39,272 nucleotides of DNA, from positions 1-39,272 of the forward strand of contig JANXYV010000067.1 of assembly GCA_025355875.1 (NCBI GenBank). Direction: 5' to 3'. The stretch is from Prolixibacteraceae bacterium. Its GTDB lineage: Bacteria > Bacteroidota > Bacteroidia > Bacteroidales > Prolixibacteraceae. The notes under the pieces were generated by a model. The model was not told the origin of the DNA. It was given only the letters and a program-made list of their open reading frames with translations, and did no database searches. The position numbers and the translations under genes are program-made. Every line of letters starts with the position of its first letter. Position 1 is the stretch's first letter. Positions 16,773 through 25,537 of this stretch are shown here, one piece after another.

Positions 16773-19700
16773 ATTTCGGATGGTTTAATGCTAATCACTT
16801 CATTTTCAACAAAATTATCTTCCAGCTTTTTGTCAGCCATCAAAACGTACATGGTTGGAATAACAAAAAGCGTAAGAATCAACGCAAAAAACAAACCTCC
16901 AACAACTACAATTCCCAGAGGAACACGGCTAGATGCTCCCGCACCCAATGCCAGGGCGATTGGCATTGCCCCGAAAATCGTTGCCAGTGAGGTCATCAGG
17001 ATGGGGCGCAAACGGGCAACAGCCGCCTCGAAGGCTGCTTCCGAAATTTTCAGGCCTTGTTTGCGTTTTTGATTGGCAAATTCAACGATCAGAATTCCGT
17101 TTTTGGTGACCAGTCCAATCAGCATGATGATTCCGATTTCGGAGAAGATATTCAGTGTTTTTCCGAAAATCCAGAGCGAAAGCAAAGCTCCTGCAATCGC
17201 CAGCGGAACCGTGAGCATGATAATGATCGGATCGCGGAAACTTTCGAATTGGGCTGCTAAAATCAGGTAAATCAGGACCAGCGCAAATACCAGCGCAAAC
17301 GAAATATTTGAACTGCTTTCAGCAAAATCACGCGATGAACCTGCCAGATCGGTATGAAAGGATTCGTCCAGTATCTTTTTTGAAATTTTATCCATTTCGG
17401 CAATTCCTTCACCCAGAGTTCTACCATCGGCGAGCGAAGCCGAAACTGTTGCTGACTTGTAGCGGTTAAAATGGAAAAGTGTTGGAGGACTGCTGTTTTC
17501 TTCCATTTTTACAAGATTGTCTAATTGAATCAGTTGCCCGGTTCCATTCCTGACATATAAAGATGTCAGATCGGTAGGCATGTTTCGTTCAGGGCGTTCA
17601 ACCTGCCCGATAACCTGATATTGTTTCCCGTTCCGGAGAAAGTAATCGTACCTGCGCCCGCTGAGTGCCAACTGTAAAGTGTTCGAAACATCAATTTCGT
17701 TCACACCGAGATTGGTGGCTTTCAGGCGGTCAACCGTCAGGTTTATCTCAGGTTTATTGAACTTCAGGTTCACATCCACATTACTGAAAACCGTATCTTT
17801 TCTGGCTTCATCAAGGAACCTGGGCAACGCTTCCTGAATTTTACTGAAATCCAGGTTTTCAATTACGTACTGAACCGGCAGCTGACCTCCACCGCCAAGC
17901 GATGTTGTAATGGTCTGTTCCTGACTGGGAATGATTCGTGCATCGGAAATCCGTTTGAACATTTTCCCCATCCTCTCATAGATTTGTTGCTGGGTGGCCT
18001 TGCGCTGGTTGGGTTCGAAGAGGAAAACATTTACCCCACCGGTGTTCGTACTTCCTCCTCCTCCAAAACCTCCAAGTCGGGCAAAAACAAGCCTTGCTTC
18101 AGGAATACTGTCCATGACCTGCTGAGCGATGCCATCCAGTAAATTTGACGTAACATCGAAGTCAGTTCCTTCGGGGGTAGTGATTGAGGTTCGAACGATG
18201 CTGTGATCTTCCAGCGGCGCCAATTCGGTTTTGATGACTCTCGAAAACAGAAAGATCAGTACAAAACATATTGCCAGAATGACAAATGAAATCCATTTGT
18301 GTTTCATAAAACGGCCCAGAAATTTCCGGTAACCTTGATCGAGTCCTTCAAAAAATGGTTCTGTACGGTAATAAAACCTGGAATGGGTGGTTTTCGATCC
18401 GCCAAGTTTTATATTGAGAACCGGGGTGAGTGTGAGTGACACAAACGCAGAGATCAGGACAGCACCGGCAAGAACAATTCCAAATTCACGGAACAGTCGG
18501 CCGGTGAATCCTTGCAGGAAAATGACCGGAATAAAAACCACTGCTAAAGTCAGCGAAGTTGAAATAACGGCGAAGAAAATTTCGCGGGTTCCGTAAAGTG
18601 CGGCATTCCATTTGTCCATGCCCTGTTCCCGCTTCTTGAAAATATTTTCGGTAACAACAATCCCATCGTCGACCACCAATCCGGTTGCCAAAACAATGGC
18701 CAGCATCGTGAGCACATTGATGGAAAACCCAAATATGTACATAAAAAAGAACGAACCGATGAGCGAAACGGGGATGTCGATCAACGGACGAAGTGCGATA
18801 ATCCAATCTCTGAAAAAGAGAAAGATGATGATTACCACCAATAGAATTGCAATAAATACAGTTTCGGTAACGTCCTGAACCGACTGCCTTACAAATTTTG
18901 ACCGGTCAAAACCGACATCGATGATTAATCCTTCAGGAAGATTTTTATTGACTTCCTTGAGTCGCAGAAAAAATTCATCGGCAATTTGAATGGCATTTGC
19001 CCCGGGCAAAGGAATCAGCGCCAGAGAGATACCGTCGCTTCCATTCAGTTTGACTCCGGTTTCTTCATTTTCAGGTCCAAGTACTGCATAACCAATGTCG
19101 CTGAAACGGACCACCTGATCATTGACCTGTCGAATTATCAGGTCGTTAAAATCTTCTTCCGAAACCAGACGGCCATAAGTCTTAACAATCAATTCAGTTG
19201 AATTACCCCTGATTTTTCCTCCGGGCAACTCCACATTTTCTTTGTTGACTGCTGAGAAAATATCCTGAGCGGTAATGCCATAGGCAATCATTTTATCTGG
19301 ATTGAGCCAAAGCCGCATGGCAGGGCGTTTTTGCCCAAACAAAGCCACAGAACTGACGCCTGGAATAGTCTGGAATTTTTCCTGAAGCACATTTTCAGAA
19401 TAATCACTCAACTCAAAAGCATTCATTGTCGAACTCTGCACGGCAAGAGTGATAATTGGGTCGGAGTTGGCATCAGCCTTGCTCACAACCGGAGGTGCAT
19501 CGATGTCCATAGGCAAACTTCGGGCAGCCAGTGCAGTCTTGTCGCGCACGTCGTTTGCCGCTTTTTCAAGATCGGCTCCCACATTAAATTCGACGGTGAT
19601 ATTGCTGCTTCCGATAGCCGATCCGGATGAAATGGATTTGACACCTTCAATCCCGTTGATCGCTTTTTCGAGGGGTTCGGTGATTTGCGATTCCATGATT

Positions 19701-19870
19701 TCAGGATTGGCCCCGGCATACGAAGTTTGTACACTGATGGTTGGCGGATCGATGGCCGGATAAAGACGAACTCCAAGAAAGTTAAATCCGACGACTCCAA
19801 AAAGAATGATAATCAAACTCATCACGATGGAAGCAACCGGTCGCTTGATCGAAAAATCGGATAGGTTCAT
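16769..19870 (-). CDS. RND efflux pump, inner membrane transporter (HAE-1/AcrB-like)
   Basis: The length of 1033 residues is typical for hydrophobe/amphiphile RND transporters. The N-terminus (SIKRPVASIVMSLIIILFGVVG) is the first transmembrane helix. Proton-relay residues are in place: the pair D401-D402 in GLVVDDGIVVTEN and K923 in GLVTKNGILIVEFANQ. Two large periplasmic porter loops separate TM1-2 and TM7-8. It takes substrates from the periplasm or inner leaflet and passes them, driven by protons, to the TolC channel. The substrate cannot be told from sequence. It overlaps both neighbours by 4 nt (ATGA), so translation is likely coupled across fusion protein, pump and channel. Confidence 0.96.
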   Translation of the reverse strand: MNLSDFSIKRPVASIVMSLIIILFGVVGFNFLGVRLYPAIDPPTISVQTSYAGANPEIMESQITEPLEKAINGIEGVKSISSGSAIGSSNITVEFNVGADLEKAANDVRDKTALAARSLPMDIDAPPVVSKADANSDPIITLAVQSSTMNAFELSDYSENVLQEKFQTIPGVSSVALFGQKRPAMRLWLNPDKMIAYGITAQDIFSAVNKENVELPGGKIRGNSTELIVKTYGRLVSEEDFNDLIIRQVNDQVVRFSDIGYAVLGPENEETGVKLNGSDGISLALIPLPGANAIQIADEFFLRLKEVNKNLPEGLIIDVGFDRSKFVRQSVQDVTETVFIAILLVVIIIFLFFRDWIIALRPLIDIPVSLIGSFFFMYIFGFSINVLTMLAIVLATGLVVDDGIVVTENIFKKREQGMDKWNAALYGTREIFFAVISTSLTLAVVFIPVIFLQGFTGRLFREFGIVLAGAVLISAFVSLTLTPVLNIKLGGSKTTHSRFYYRTEPFFEGLDQGYRKFLGRFMKHKWISFVILAICFVLIFLFSRVIKTELAPLEDHSIVRTSITTPEGTDFDVTSNLLDGIAQQVMDSIPEARLVFARLGGFGGGGSTNTGGVNVFLFEPNQRKATQQQIYERMGKMFKRISDARIIPSQEQTITTSLGGGGQLPVQYVIENLDFSKIQEALPRFLDEARKDTVFSNVDVNLKFNKPEINLTVDRLKATNLGVNEIDVSNTLQLALSGRRYDYFLRNGKQYQVIGQVERPERNMPTDLTSLYVRNGTGQLIQLDNLVKMEENSSPPTLFHFNRYKSATVSASLADGRTLGEGIAEMDKISKKILDESFHTDLAGSSRDFAESSSNISFALVFALVLIYLILAAQFESFRDPIIIMLTVPLAIAGALLSLWIFGKTLNIFSEIGIIMLIGLVTKNGILIVEFANQKRKQGLKISEAAFEAAVARLRPILMTSLATIFGAMPIALALGAGASSRVPLGIVVVGGLFFALILTLFVIPTMYVLMADKKLEDNFVENEVISIKPSEI

Positions 19871-20925
19871 ATTGAATCTCTTTTAACTTTCGAATAATTC
19901 AGGATTGCACCTGGTTTAAGGAAAAGGATTCCGGTGGTGATAATGGTATCGCCGGGATTGATTCCTTCGACGACATCAATCCGAGAAGCTTTCCGGATAC
20001 CTGTTTTGACGACCACCATCTTTGCTTTGCCATGGTTGGCAACAATCACTTGCTTGTTTTTCTCTTGAGGAATAATTGCCTGAGTCGGGATCAGGAGCGC
20101 CCTCTCAATCTGCTTCAGGCGCAGTTCGACGGTTGCAAATGCACCTGGTACAAGCTCAGGGGATGGATTTTGCACAATTGCACGTGCTTTCAGGTTTCGG
20201 GTGGTGGCATCGATTCCTTGTTCAGAAGCCAATACCTCTGCATCATATTTCTGATCACCGCCCTGAATGGTGAATTGAACCTTGGCGCCTGGTTTAATTT
20301 CACTGGAATATTTCTCCGGAACGCTGAAATCCAGCTTTAGTTTGTCCACTTCCCGAAGCGTAACCAGTGCGGTAGTGGTGGATACCTGTGCACCCAGGCT
20401 CACATTTCGCAAGCCAACGGTGCCATCAAAAGGAGCTTTTATTTTGGTTCGTCCAATCTGAACATTTAACACTTCGATATCGGCGGTGATTGCTTTCACC
20501 TGCAACTGTGCCTGATCGTAATCCGATTGACTGATGCCATTCACTTTAATCAGTTCGTTTTGGCGTTTCAGGTTTTCTTCGGCAATCTGAAGCTGTGCCT
20601 GCGATTTTCTCAACTGAGCCTTTAAATCTTCATTAAACAGCTCAACCAAAACGGTTCCGCGTTTCACGGTTTTACCTTCCTCCAGATTGATGGAAACAAC
20701 ACGTCCGGCAACTTCAGGCATGATCACCGTTTCTTCAAAAGGTTTGAGAGTTCCGGAAATGGTAATAGATTGATCGAGAACGGAGGGCTTTACAATAAAG
20801 GCTTCCACTTTGAGGCTGCTGAGTTGTTGTTTGGCGCTCTTGGTTTCAGGAGCTTTTGAATGACAGGCAACCATTGCAAATGCAAGAAGTAGCATGACTG
20901 ACGGAAAAGTTGGTTTAAATTTCAT
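19867..20925 (-). CDS. RND efflux periplasmic adaptor (membrane fusion) lipoprotein
   Basis: The 352-residue protein has a lipoprotein signal (MLLLAFAMVAC, lipid-modified Cys at 21), a split barrel-sandwich/lipoyl domain (GTLKPFEETVIMPEVAGRV and later IKAPFDGTVGLRNVS), a helical hairpin between them, and a beta-barrel domain (LDFSVPEKYSSEIKPG). This is the adaptor that links the RND pump to TolC. It is the first gene of the operon, and its stop overlaps the RND start by 4 nt. No regulator is adjacent; the divergent neighbour is a SpoIID-domain gene. Confidence 0.95.
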   Translation of the reverse strand: MKFKPTFPSVMLLLAFAMVACHSKAPETKSAKQQLSSLKVEAFIVKPSVLDQSITISGTLKPFEETVIMPEVAGRVVSINLEEGKTVKRGTVLVELFNEDLKAQLRKSQAQLQIAEENLKRQNELIKVNGISQSDYDQAQLQVKAITADIEVLNVQIGRTKIKAPFDGTVGLRNVSLGAQVSTTTALVTLREVDKLKLDFSVPEKYSSEIKPGAKVQFTIQGGDQKYDAEVLASEQGIDATTRNLKARAIVQNPSPELVPGAFATVELRLKQIERALLIPTQAIIPQEKNKQVIVANHGKAKMVVVKTGIRKASRIDVVEGINPGDTIITTGILFLKPGAILNYSKVKRDSI

Positions 20926-21244
20926 ATTGTAATCTGAAAGGACTAAAATTCAGGACAAAATTAATCTTTTATACCAGCTATTGACTGCGCACTTTGAAAA
21001 TGGATTAATTAAGTTTTGAATAAATATTTTCAGGAAGGCGCCAAAAAATCGGAACTGAATGGTGCGTTGCTCAATAAGAATTGCTATGTTAGTCATTTAT
21101 AAGGATAGATAGACCCTTTCGGAAATGACAGGTTTAAAATCATATTAAAAGCCAGTCATGGTGCACGTTGAATTTTCCTAAATCCGAATACTTGAGATCA
21201 GAATCCCTTGAGCAAACAGACTTGAAACTTTAAACATATTCAAT
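20926..21244. other. 319-bp divergent intergenic region
   Basis: This separates the efflux operon (minus) from the SpoIID-domain gene (plus). It contains a candidate -7 box for the operon at 20956-20963. I see no gene, strong inverted repeat or complete promoter for the plus-strand gene. Confidence 0.7.
20956..20963 (-). promoter_or_regulatory. Candidate -7 box of the efflux operon
   Basis: The minus strand reads TAATTTTG, a full match to TAnnTTTG, about 30 nt before the adaptor start. No TTTG lies at the expected -33 position, so the promoter may be weak or activator-dependent, or this may be chance. Confidence 0.3.
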
Positions 21245-22576
21245 ATGAAAGAACCACATTTACGCATCGGAATCATGTACGAGCAGGAAATCATTTTCAG
21301 GTTAAACGAAACCTATTTGCTTTCTCCTCATGGTATTCCGTACGAACGAATTCATAAAGTGAATTACCGGGATGGTAAAATCATGTTGAACAACGAGATT
21401 CAGCACCATGAAAGCCTTCTCTTCGAACCAGTCCGTTATCATGAAGCTTCTTTTGAATTGAATGATGTGTCGATCGGGATCAATTTTCATTGGGAGCGCA
21501 AGGAAGATCAGCAATTCAAAGGTTCTTTGGAGTTCATTGTCGAAAACGAAAAATTGACCGCAATAAACATTCTGCCGCTGGAGGATTATCTCGAAAGTGT
21601 CATTTCATCGGAAATGAGTGCGGCAAGCAGCCTGGAACTATTGAAAGCACATGCCATCATTTCCCGTTCGTGGCTGATGGCACAAATCCGGAAAGGCCAT
21701 GAACTGAAAAGTGTAGCCGGAAATTATCAGAGCGCTTCCGAAACCAATGGAGAATTCATTCGTTGGTACGACCGTGAAGATCATCTCAATTTTGATGTTT
21801 GCGCCGACGACCATTGCCAGCGTTATCAGGGAATTACCCGCCAGTCGACCGAACTGGTGAAACAGGCTGTTAGTGAAACCCGCGGGATGTTCCTGATGTC
21901 TGAAGGAAAAATCTGTGATGCACGTTTTTCAAAGTGTTGCGGCGGGATTACCGAAACTTTTGAAAATGTTTGGGAGCCGGAAGTTCACTCCTATCTGCAA
22001 TCTGTCGTCGATCATTCAGAAAGCCCCCGAGGTTTCGAAACCAATCTGAGTGACGAATCAGCTGCTGAAGAATGGATCAGGAATACACCGGAAGCCTTCT
22101 GCAATAACGAAGATAAGGAAATTCTATCTCAGGTTCTCAATGACTACGATCAGGAAACCCATGATTTCTACCGGTGGAAACGTCCATATCAGCAAGCTGA
22201 CCTGGCTGAATTAATTTCCAGAAAAACAGGCCGGGATTTTGGAGACATCCTCGATCTGATTCCGGTTGAGCGCGGCAAGTCGGGACGGATAATTAAGTTA
22301 AAAATTGTCGGATCAAAACTGACGCTTGTAATTGGGAAAGAAATTGAAATTCGTAAAACACTTTCTGAATCACATTTGTACAGTTCTGCATTTGTAGTTG
22401 ATAAACTCAATGTAGCTGACGGTGTTCCCGGTGAATTTGTACTGACTGGCGCCGGTTGGGGGCATGGTGTTGGCCTTTGCCAGATTGGAGCAGCCATAAT
22501 GAGTTCCAAGGGTTGCCGTTACGACGAAATTCTAAATCATTATTTCCGGGGAGCTGAAATCTTGAAGGAATATTAA
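21245..22576 (+). CDS. SpoIID/LytB-domain protein without signal peptide
   Basis: This 443-residue protein carries the SpoIID core: LPLEDYLESVISSEMS (E123 is the likely catalytic acid by analogy with SpoIID), LKAHAIISRSWLMAQ, CADDHCQRYQG, FSKCCGGITE and a C-terminal GWGHGVGLCQIGA. SpoIID is a lytic transglycosylase that cuts peptidoglycan glycan strands lacking stem peptides. H180, C186, H190 and C191 resemble the metal site reported in a clostridial SpoIID. The N-terminus (MKEPHLRIGIMYEQ) is not a signal peptide, so the product is predicted to be cytoplasmic unless exported in another way. The next gene is an AmpG-like permease, which suggests a role in handling imported muropeptides. That link is inference. 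The ATG at 21245 is the first in frame and gives a family-like N-terminus. Confidence 0.88.
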   Translation: MKEPHLRIGIMYEQEIIFRLNETYLLSPHGIPYERIHKVNYRDGKIMLNNEIQHHESLLFEPVRYHEASFELNDVSIGINFHWERKEDQQFKGSLEFIVENEKLTAINILPLEDYLESVISSEMSAASSLELLKAHAIISRSWLMAQIRKGHELKSVAGNYQSASETNGEFIRWYDREDHLNFDVCADDHCQRYQGITRQSTELVKQAVSETRGMFLMSEGKICDARFSKCCGGITETFENVWEPEVHSYLQSVVDHSESPRGFETNLSDESAAEEWIRNTPEAFCNNEDKEILSQVLNDYDQETHDFYRWKRPYQQADLAELISRKTGRDFGDILDLIPVERGKSGRIIKLKIVGSKLTLVIGKEIEIRKTLSESHLYSSAFVVDKLNVADGVPGEFVLTGAGWGHGVGLCQIGAAIMSSKGCRYDEILNHYFRGAEILKEY

Positions 22577-22579
22577 GTA

Positions 22580-22719
22580 GTCATTTGTAGTTATTTGCTT
22601 CGCGTCATTTGTGGTCAATTGCTTCGCGTCATTTCAAAGTCGCCGGGAATTGCGATAAATAACTGAATGACAATCAATGGCAATCAATGACAATCAAAGA
22701 CCATAAATGACCACTGAAT
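22580..22719. repeat. Patch of two short tandem arrays able to pair with each other
   Basis: A 24-bp direct repeat occurs at 22580-22603 and 22604-22627 (3 mismatches), with a third start at 22628 (GTCATTT). Then five 10-bp units resembling GACAATCAAT run from 22669 to 22719. TCATTTGTGGTC at 22605-22616 pairs with GACCATAAATGA at 22699-22710 along 12 bp with one G-U. The patch fills the gap between the SpoIID and AmpG-like genes. Confidence 0.75.
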
Positions 22720-22755
22720 GCCTTTTAAATGACCAATATCCAAAACAACCGATAG

Positions 22756-24630
22756 ATGCCAGAAACCACCGGAACTCCAAAACAAAGAAACCCCTGGACA
22801 TGGATTCCAAGTCTTTATTTTGCTGAAGGAATTCCCTATGTGGTTGCTATGACGGTGGCGGTCATCATGTTCAAACGGTTCGGGATTTCCAATACCGATA
22901 TCGCGCTTTACACCAGTTGGTTATACTTGCCATGGGTAATCAAGCCGTTATGGAGTCCGGTAGTCGATTTGCTTAAGACTAAACGGTGGTGGATTGTCAT
23001 CATGCAATTGATTATCGGAGCTGCATTGGGTGGGGTTGCCTTGTCTATTCCACTGCCCGGATTTTTTAAGATTACTCTCCTTTTTTTATGGCTTCTGGCA
23101 TTTAGCTCTGCAACCCACGATATTTCGGCCGATGGTTTTTATATGCTTGGACTCGACCAGCACCAGCAAGCCTATTTTGTTGGCATTCGAAGCACCTTTT
23201 ACCGGATTGCCATGATTACCGGCCAAGGTTTATTGATCATCCTCGCTGGCTTTTTTGAAACCTCGACCGGACTTCAGCCAATTGAGATCATGGTTTCGGC
23301 TGGTCCAGGTTTTTCAAATGTGATCGGCTTGTCCGATGAGAAGCAATCAAATCCGAAATCCGAAAACAATACATTCTTTGCTGTTTTCCCTCATCAAGCT
23401 GAATTCTCGAGCCAGAGTATTTCTGCCGTAAAACTGGACTCCATCCGGAAAGTTGTTTCCGAAAATAATCAGAAAAATGGCTTTGTATCGATTCAGTCTG
23501 AAAACAAATCAGAGGTTACTGCCCGGAGAGAAAGGTCTTTATGGGCAAAATTGATTTCTGATCCATTGAAGAATTTCCTGATAAAACATTTTCATGAAAA
23601 GGGAAAAGGGAGTTCAGGAATTGCTGGGGTAGGAAACGTAGCAGTAGTTTCCGTCAGGCTAACCAAAAAACCGGATGAAAATCAGGAAATGGTGCTCAAT
23701 ACCAAATTCAGGAGTGGAGACAACAGCCTATGGCTGATTGAAGGAGAACGACTCACTTTCAATTCGGCGAATCAGGATAAAACGGCCTATTTGCTTTTTC
23801 AATGCGACCCGAAGCTGAAAGGTTCTGCTCAGGCTGTGTTCAAAGGAACATCAGGAAACATCCATTTGGCATGGAGTATTACCTTTCTGATTTTGGCGGT
23901 CCTATTCGTACTTCTTTCATTTTATCACCGCCTGATGCTTCCGCATCCAAAATCAGATTCCGGGATGGTTGGTCAGGATCAAAATCTAATGAAAGAGTTT
24001 TTCCGGACATTTGCGTCTTTTTTCCGGAGAAAAGATATTGGTGTAATCCTTTCGTTCCTGATACTTTACAGGGTAGGAGAGGCACAACTAATCAAGATGG
24101 CTTCACCGTTTATGCTCGATCCCAGACAGTTGGGCGGGCTTGGACTAACCACTGGCGAAGTTGGACTGCTCTACGGAACCTTTGGAATTCTGGCGCTTAC
24201 CGCAGGAGGAATTCTGGGTGGAATCGCAGCCTCACTCAAAGGTTTTAAATATTGGCTCTGGTGGATGGTGCTGGCCATCAACATGCCTCATTTGGCGTAT
24301 GTTTATCTTTCGTTTGCCCAGCCCGAAAATCAACTGATTGTTGGAGTCTGTGCGGCAGTTGAGCAGTTCAGTTACGGTTTTGGGTTCACAGCATACATGT
24401 TGTACATGATCTATATCTCAGAAGGGAAAAACAAAACGGCGCATTTCGCCATTGCGACAGGATTCATGGCCCTCGGAATGATGCTGCCCGGAATGTTTTC
24501 AGGTTGGCTTCAGGAAATAATCGGGTATAAAAACTTTTTCATTTGGATCATGTTGTGTATGATTCCGGCCATGATCCCGGTTTTCTTTATCAGGGTAAAA
24601 CCTGAATTTGGCATGAAGAAACAGGAATGA
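22756..24630 (+). CDS. AmpG-like MFS permease with a large periplasmic insertion
   Basis: The 624-residue protein matches AmpG-type transporters in SLYFAEGIPY, SWLYLPWVIKPLWSPVVD and ATHDISADGFYM, the second bearing the usual basic/aromatic motif before TM3. AmpG imports anhydro-muropeptides (GlcNAc-anhMurNAc-peptides) into the cytoplasm for recycling. Hydrophobic segments place TM1-TM5 before residue about 168 and TM6 at about 370-392 (HLAWSITFLILAVLFVLLS). The roughly 200 residues between them are hydrophilic, with some beta-like stretches, and by MFS topology face the periplasm. This makes the protein longer than ordinary AmpG. The second half (TM7-TM12) is normal. It follows the SpoIID-domain gene, fitting cell-wall turnover. 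Substrate is inferred from family only. Confidence 0.82.
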   Translation: MPETTGTPKQRNPWTWIPSLYFAEGIPYVVAMTVAVIMFKRFGISNTDIALYTSWLYLPWVIKPLWSPVVDLLKTKRWWIVIMQLIIGAALGGVALSIPLPGFFKITLLFLWLLAFSSATHDISADGFYMLGLDQHQQAYFVGIRSTFYRIAMITGQGLLIILAGFFETSTGLQPIEIMVSAGPGFSNVIGLSDEKQSNPKSENNTFFAVFPHQAEFSSQSISAVKLDSIRKVVSENNQKNGFVSIQSENKSEVTARRERSLWAKLISDPLKNFLIKHFHEKGKGSSGIAGVGNVAVVSVRLTKKPDENQEMVLNTKFRSGDNSLWLIEGERLTFNSANQDKTAYLLFQCDPKLKGSAQAVFKGTSGNIHLAWSITFLILAVLFVLLSFYHRLMLPHPKSDSGMVGQDQNLMKEFFRTFASFFRRKDIGVILSFLILYRVGEAQLIKMASPFMLDPRQLGGLGLTTGEVGLLYGTFGILALTAGGILGGIAASLKGFKYWLWWMVLAINMPHLAYVYLSFAQPENQLIVGVCAAVEQFSYGFGFTAYMLYMIYISEGKNKTAHFAIATGFMALGMMLPGMFSGWLQEIIGYKNFFIWIMLCMIPAMIPVFFIRVKPEFGMKKQE

Positions 24631-24682
24631 AAACTTGGCGATATTTGTATGAAATGATTTAATAATCAATAATATAACTTTT

Positions 24683-25381
24683 ATGGAAACTTTTAAAAGT
24701 GATCTGTCAGGAATTGAATTCCCAACTTCTCAACGGGTTTTAGGTCAATCGGTCCGTCCCTCTGTTTTTGAATTAATCAAACAGGAAAATCCGGAGTTTA
24801 CTACTAGTAAATATTTATCGGTGAGTGAATTGCATAGTTACCGCGATAAATACATTGAAGGTTTTCTCTCGAAACAAGTCGGAGATATGAAGGATCTGGA
24901 CCGGATTGTACTTGATTCGTTTAAAGACCACAGCACCCTGACCGACAAATTGGATGGCGAGGATTCAATGCCAATGACCTTTGGTCAGCGCATTGCCGAT
25001 AAAGTCGCAGCGTTCGGTGGAAGCTGGACGTTCATTATTTCATTTGCAAGTTTCCTGCTGATTTGGATGTGTCTCAACATATATTGGCTTGGAAACAAAG
25101 GGTTTGATCCATATCCGTTTATTTTGCTTAACCTGATTCTATCGGCACTGGCAGCTATTCAGGCGCCGGTGATCATGATGAGCCAGAACCGTCAGGAGGA
25201 AAAAGACCGGGAAAGGGGCAAAAAAGATTACATGATCAACCTGAAATCGGAACTTGAAATCAGGATATTACATGAGAAACTGGATCACCTGATTATAAAC
25301 GAACAGCAAGAGGTGATTGAAATACATAAAGTTCAAATCGAGATGTTGAATGACATTCTTAAACGGATTGAAAAAACCTGA
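24683..25381 (+). CDS. DUF1003 membrane protein
   Basis: This 232-residue protein shows the DUF1003 core: GQRIADKVAAFGGSWTFI, then two transmembrane helices (about 114-131 and 147-166, with NLILSALAAIQAPVIMMSQNRQ between and after) and a charged RQEEKDRERGKKDY segment. The C-terminal 50 residues are a predicted coiled coil rich in E, I and L. Function of the family is unknown; some members are called cyclic nucleotide-binding-associated or magnesium-related without firm evidence. It lies 52 nt after the AmpG-like gene on the same strand and may be co-transcribed. Confidence 0.88.
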   Translation: METFKSDLSGIEFPTSQRVLGQSVRPSVFELIKQENPEFTTSKYLSVSELHSYRDKYIEGFLSKQVGDMKDLDRIVLDSFKDHSTLTDKLDGEDSMPMTFGQRIADKVAAFGGSWTFIISFASFLLIWMCLNIYWLGNKGFDPYPFILLNLILSALAAIQAPVIMMSQNRQEEKDRERGKKDYMINLKSELEIRILHEKLDHLIINEQQEVIEIHKVQIEMLNDILKRIEKT

Positions 25382-25537
25382 ACACCTGATTCTGGATCAA
25401 TATTCGTGATGGTTAATACTTATAAGTTTCTGTAGTTGAAGTGTTTTAAAATATATACAGAAATAGTCGCCGAAAAAAGTAGGGTAGAATGGTTGGGTTT
25501 CGGATATAAGGTAAATTAATGTTTAATTTCAAAAACA

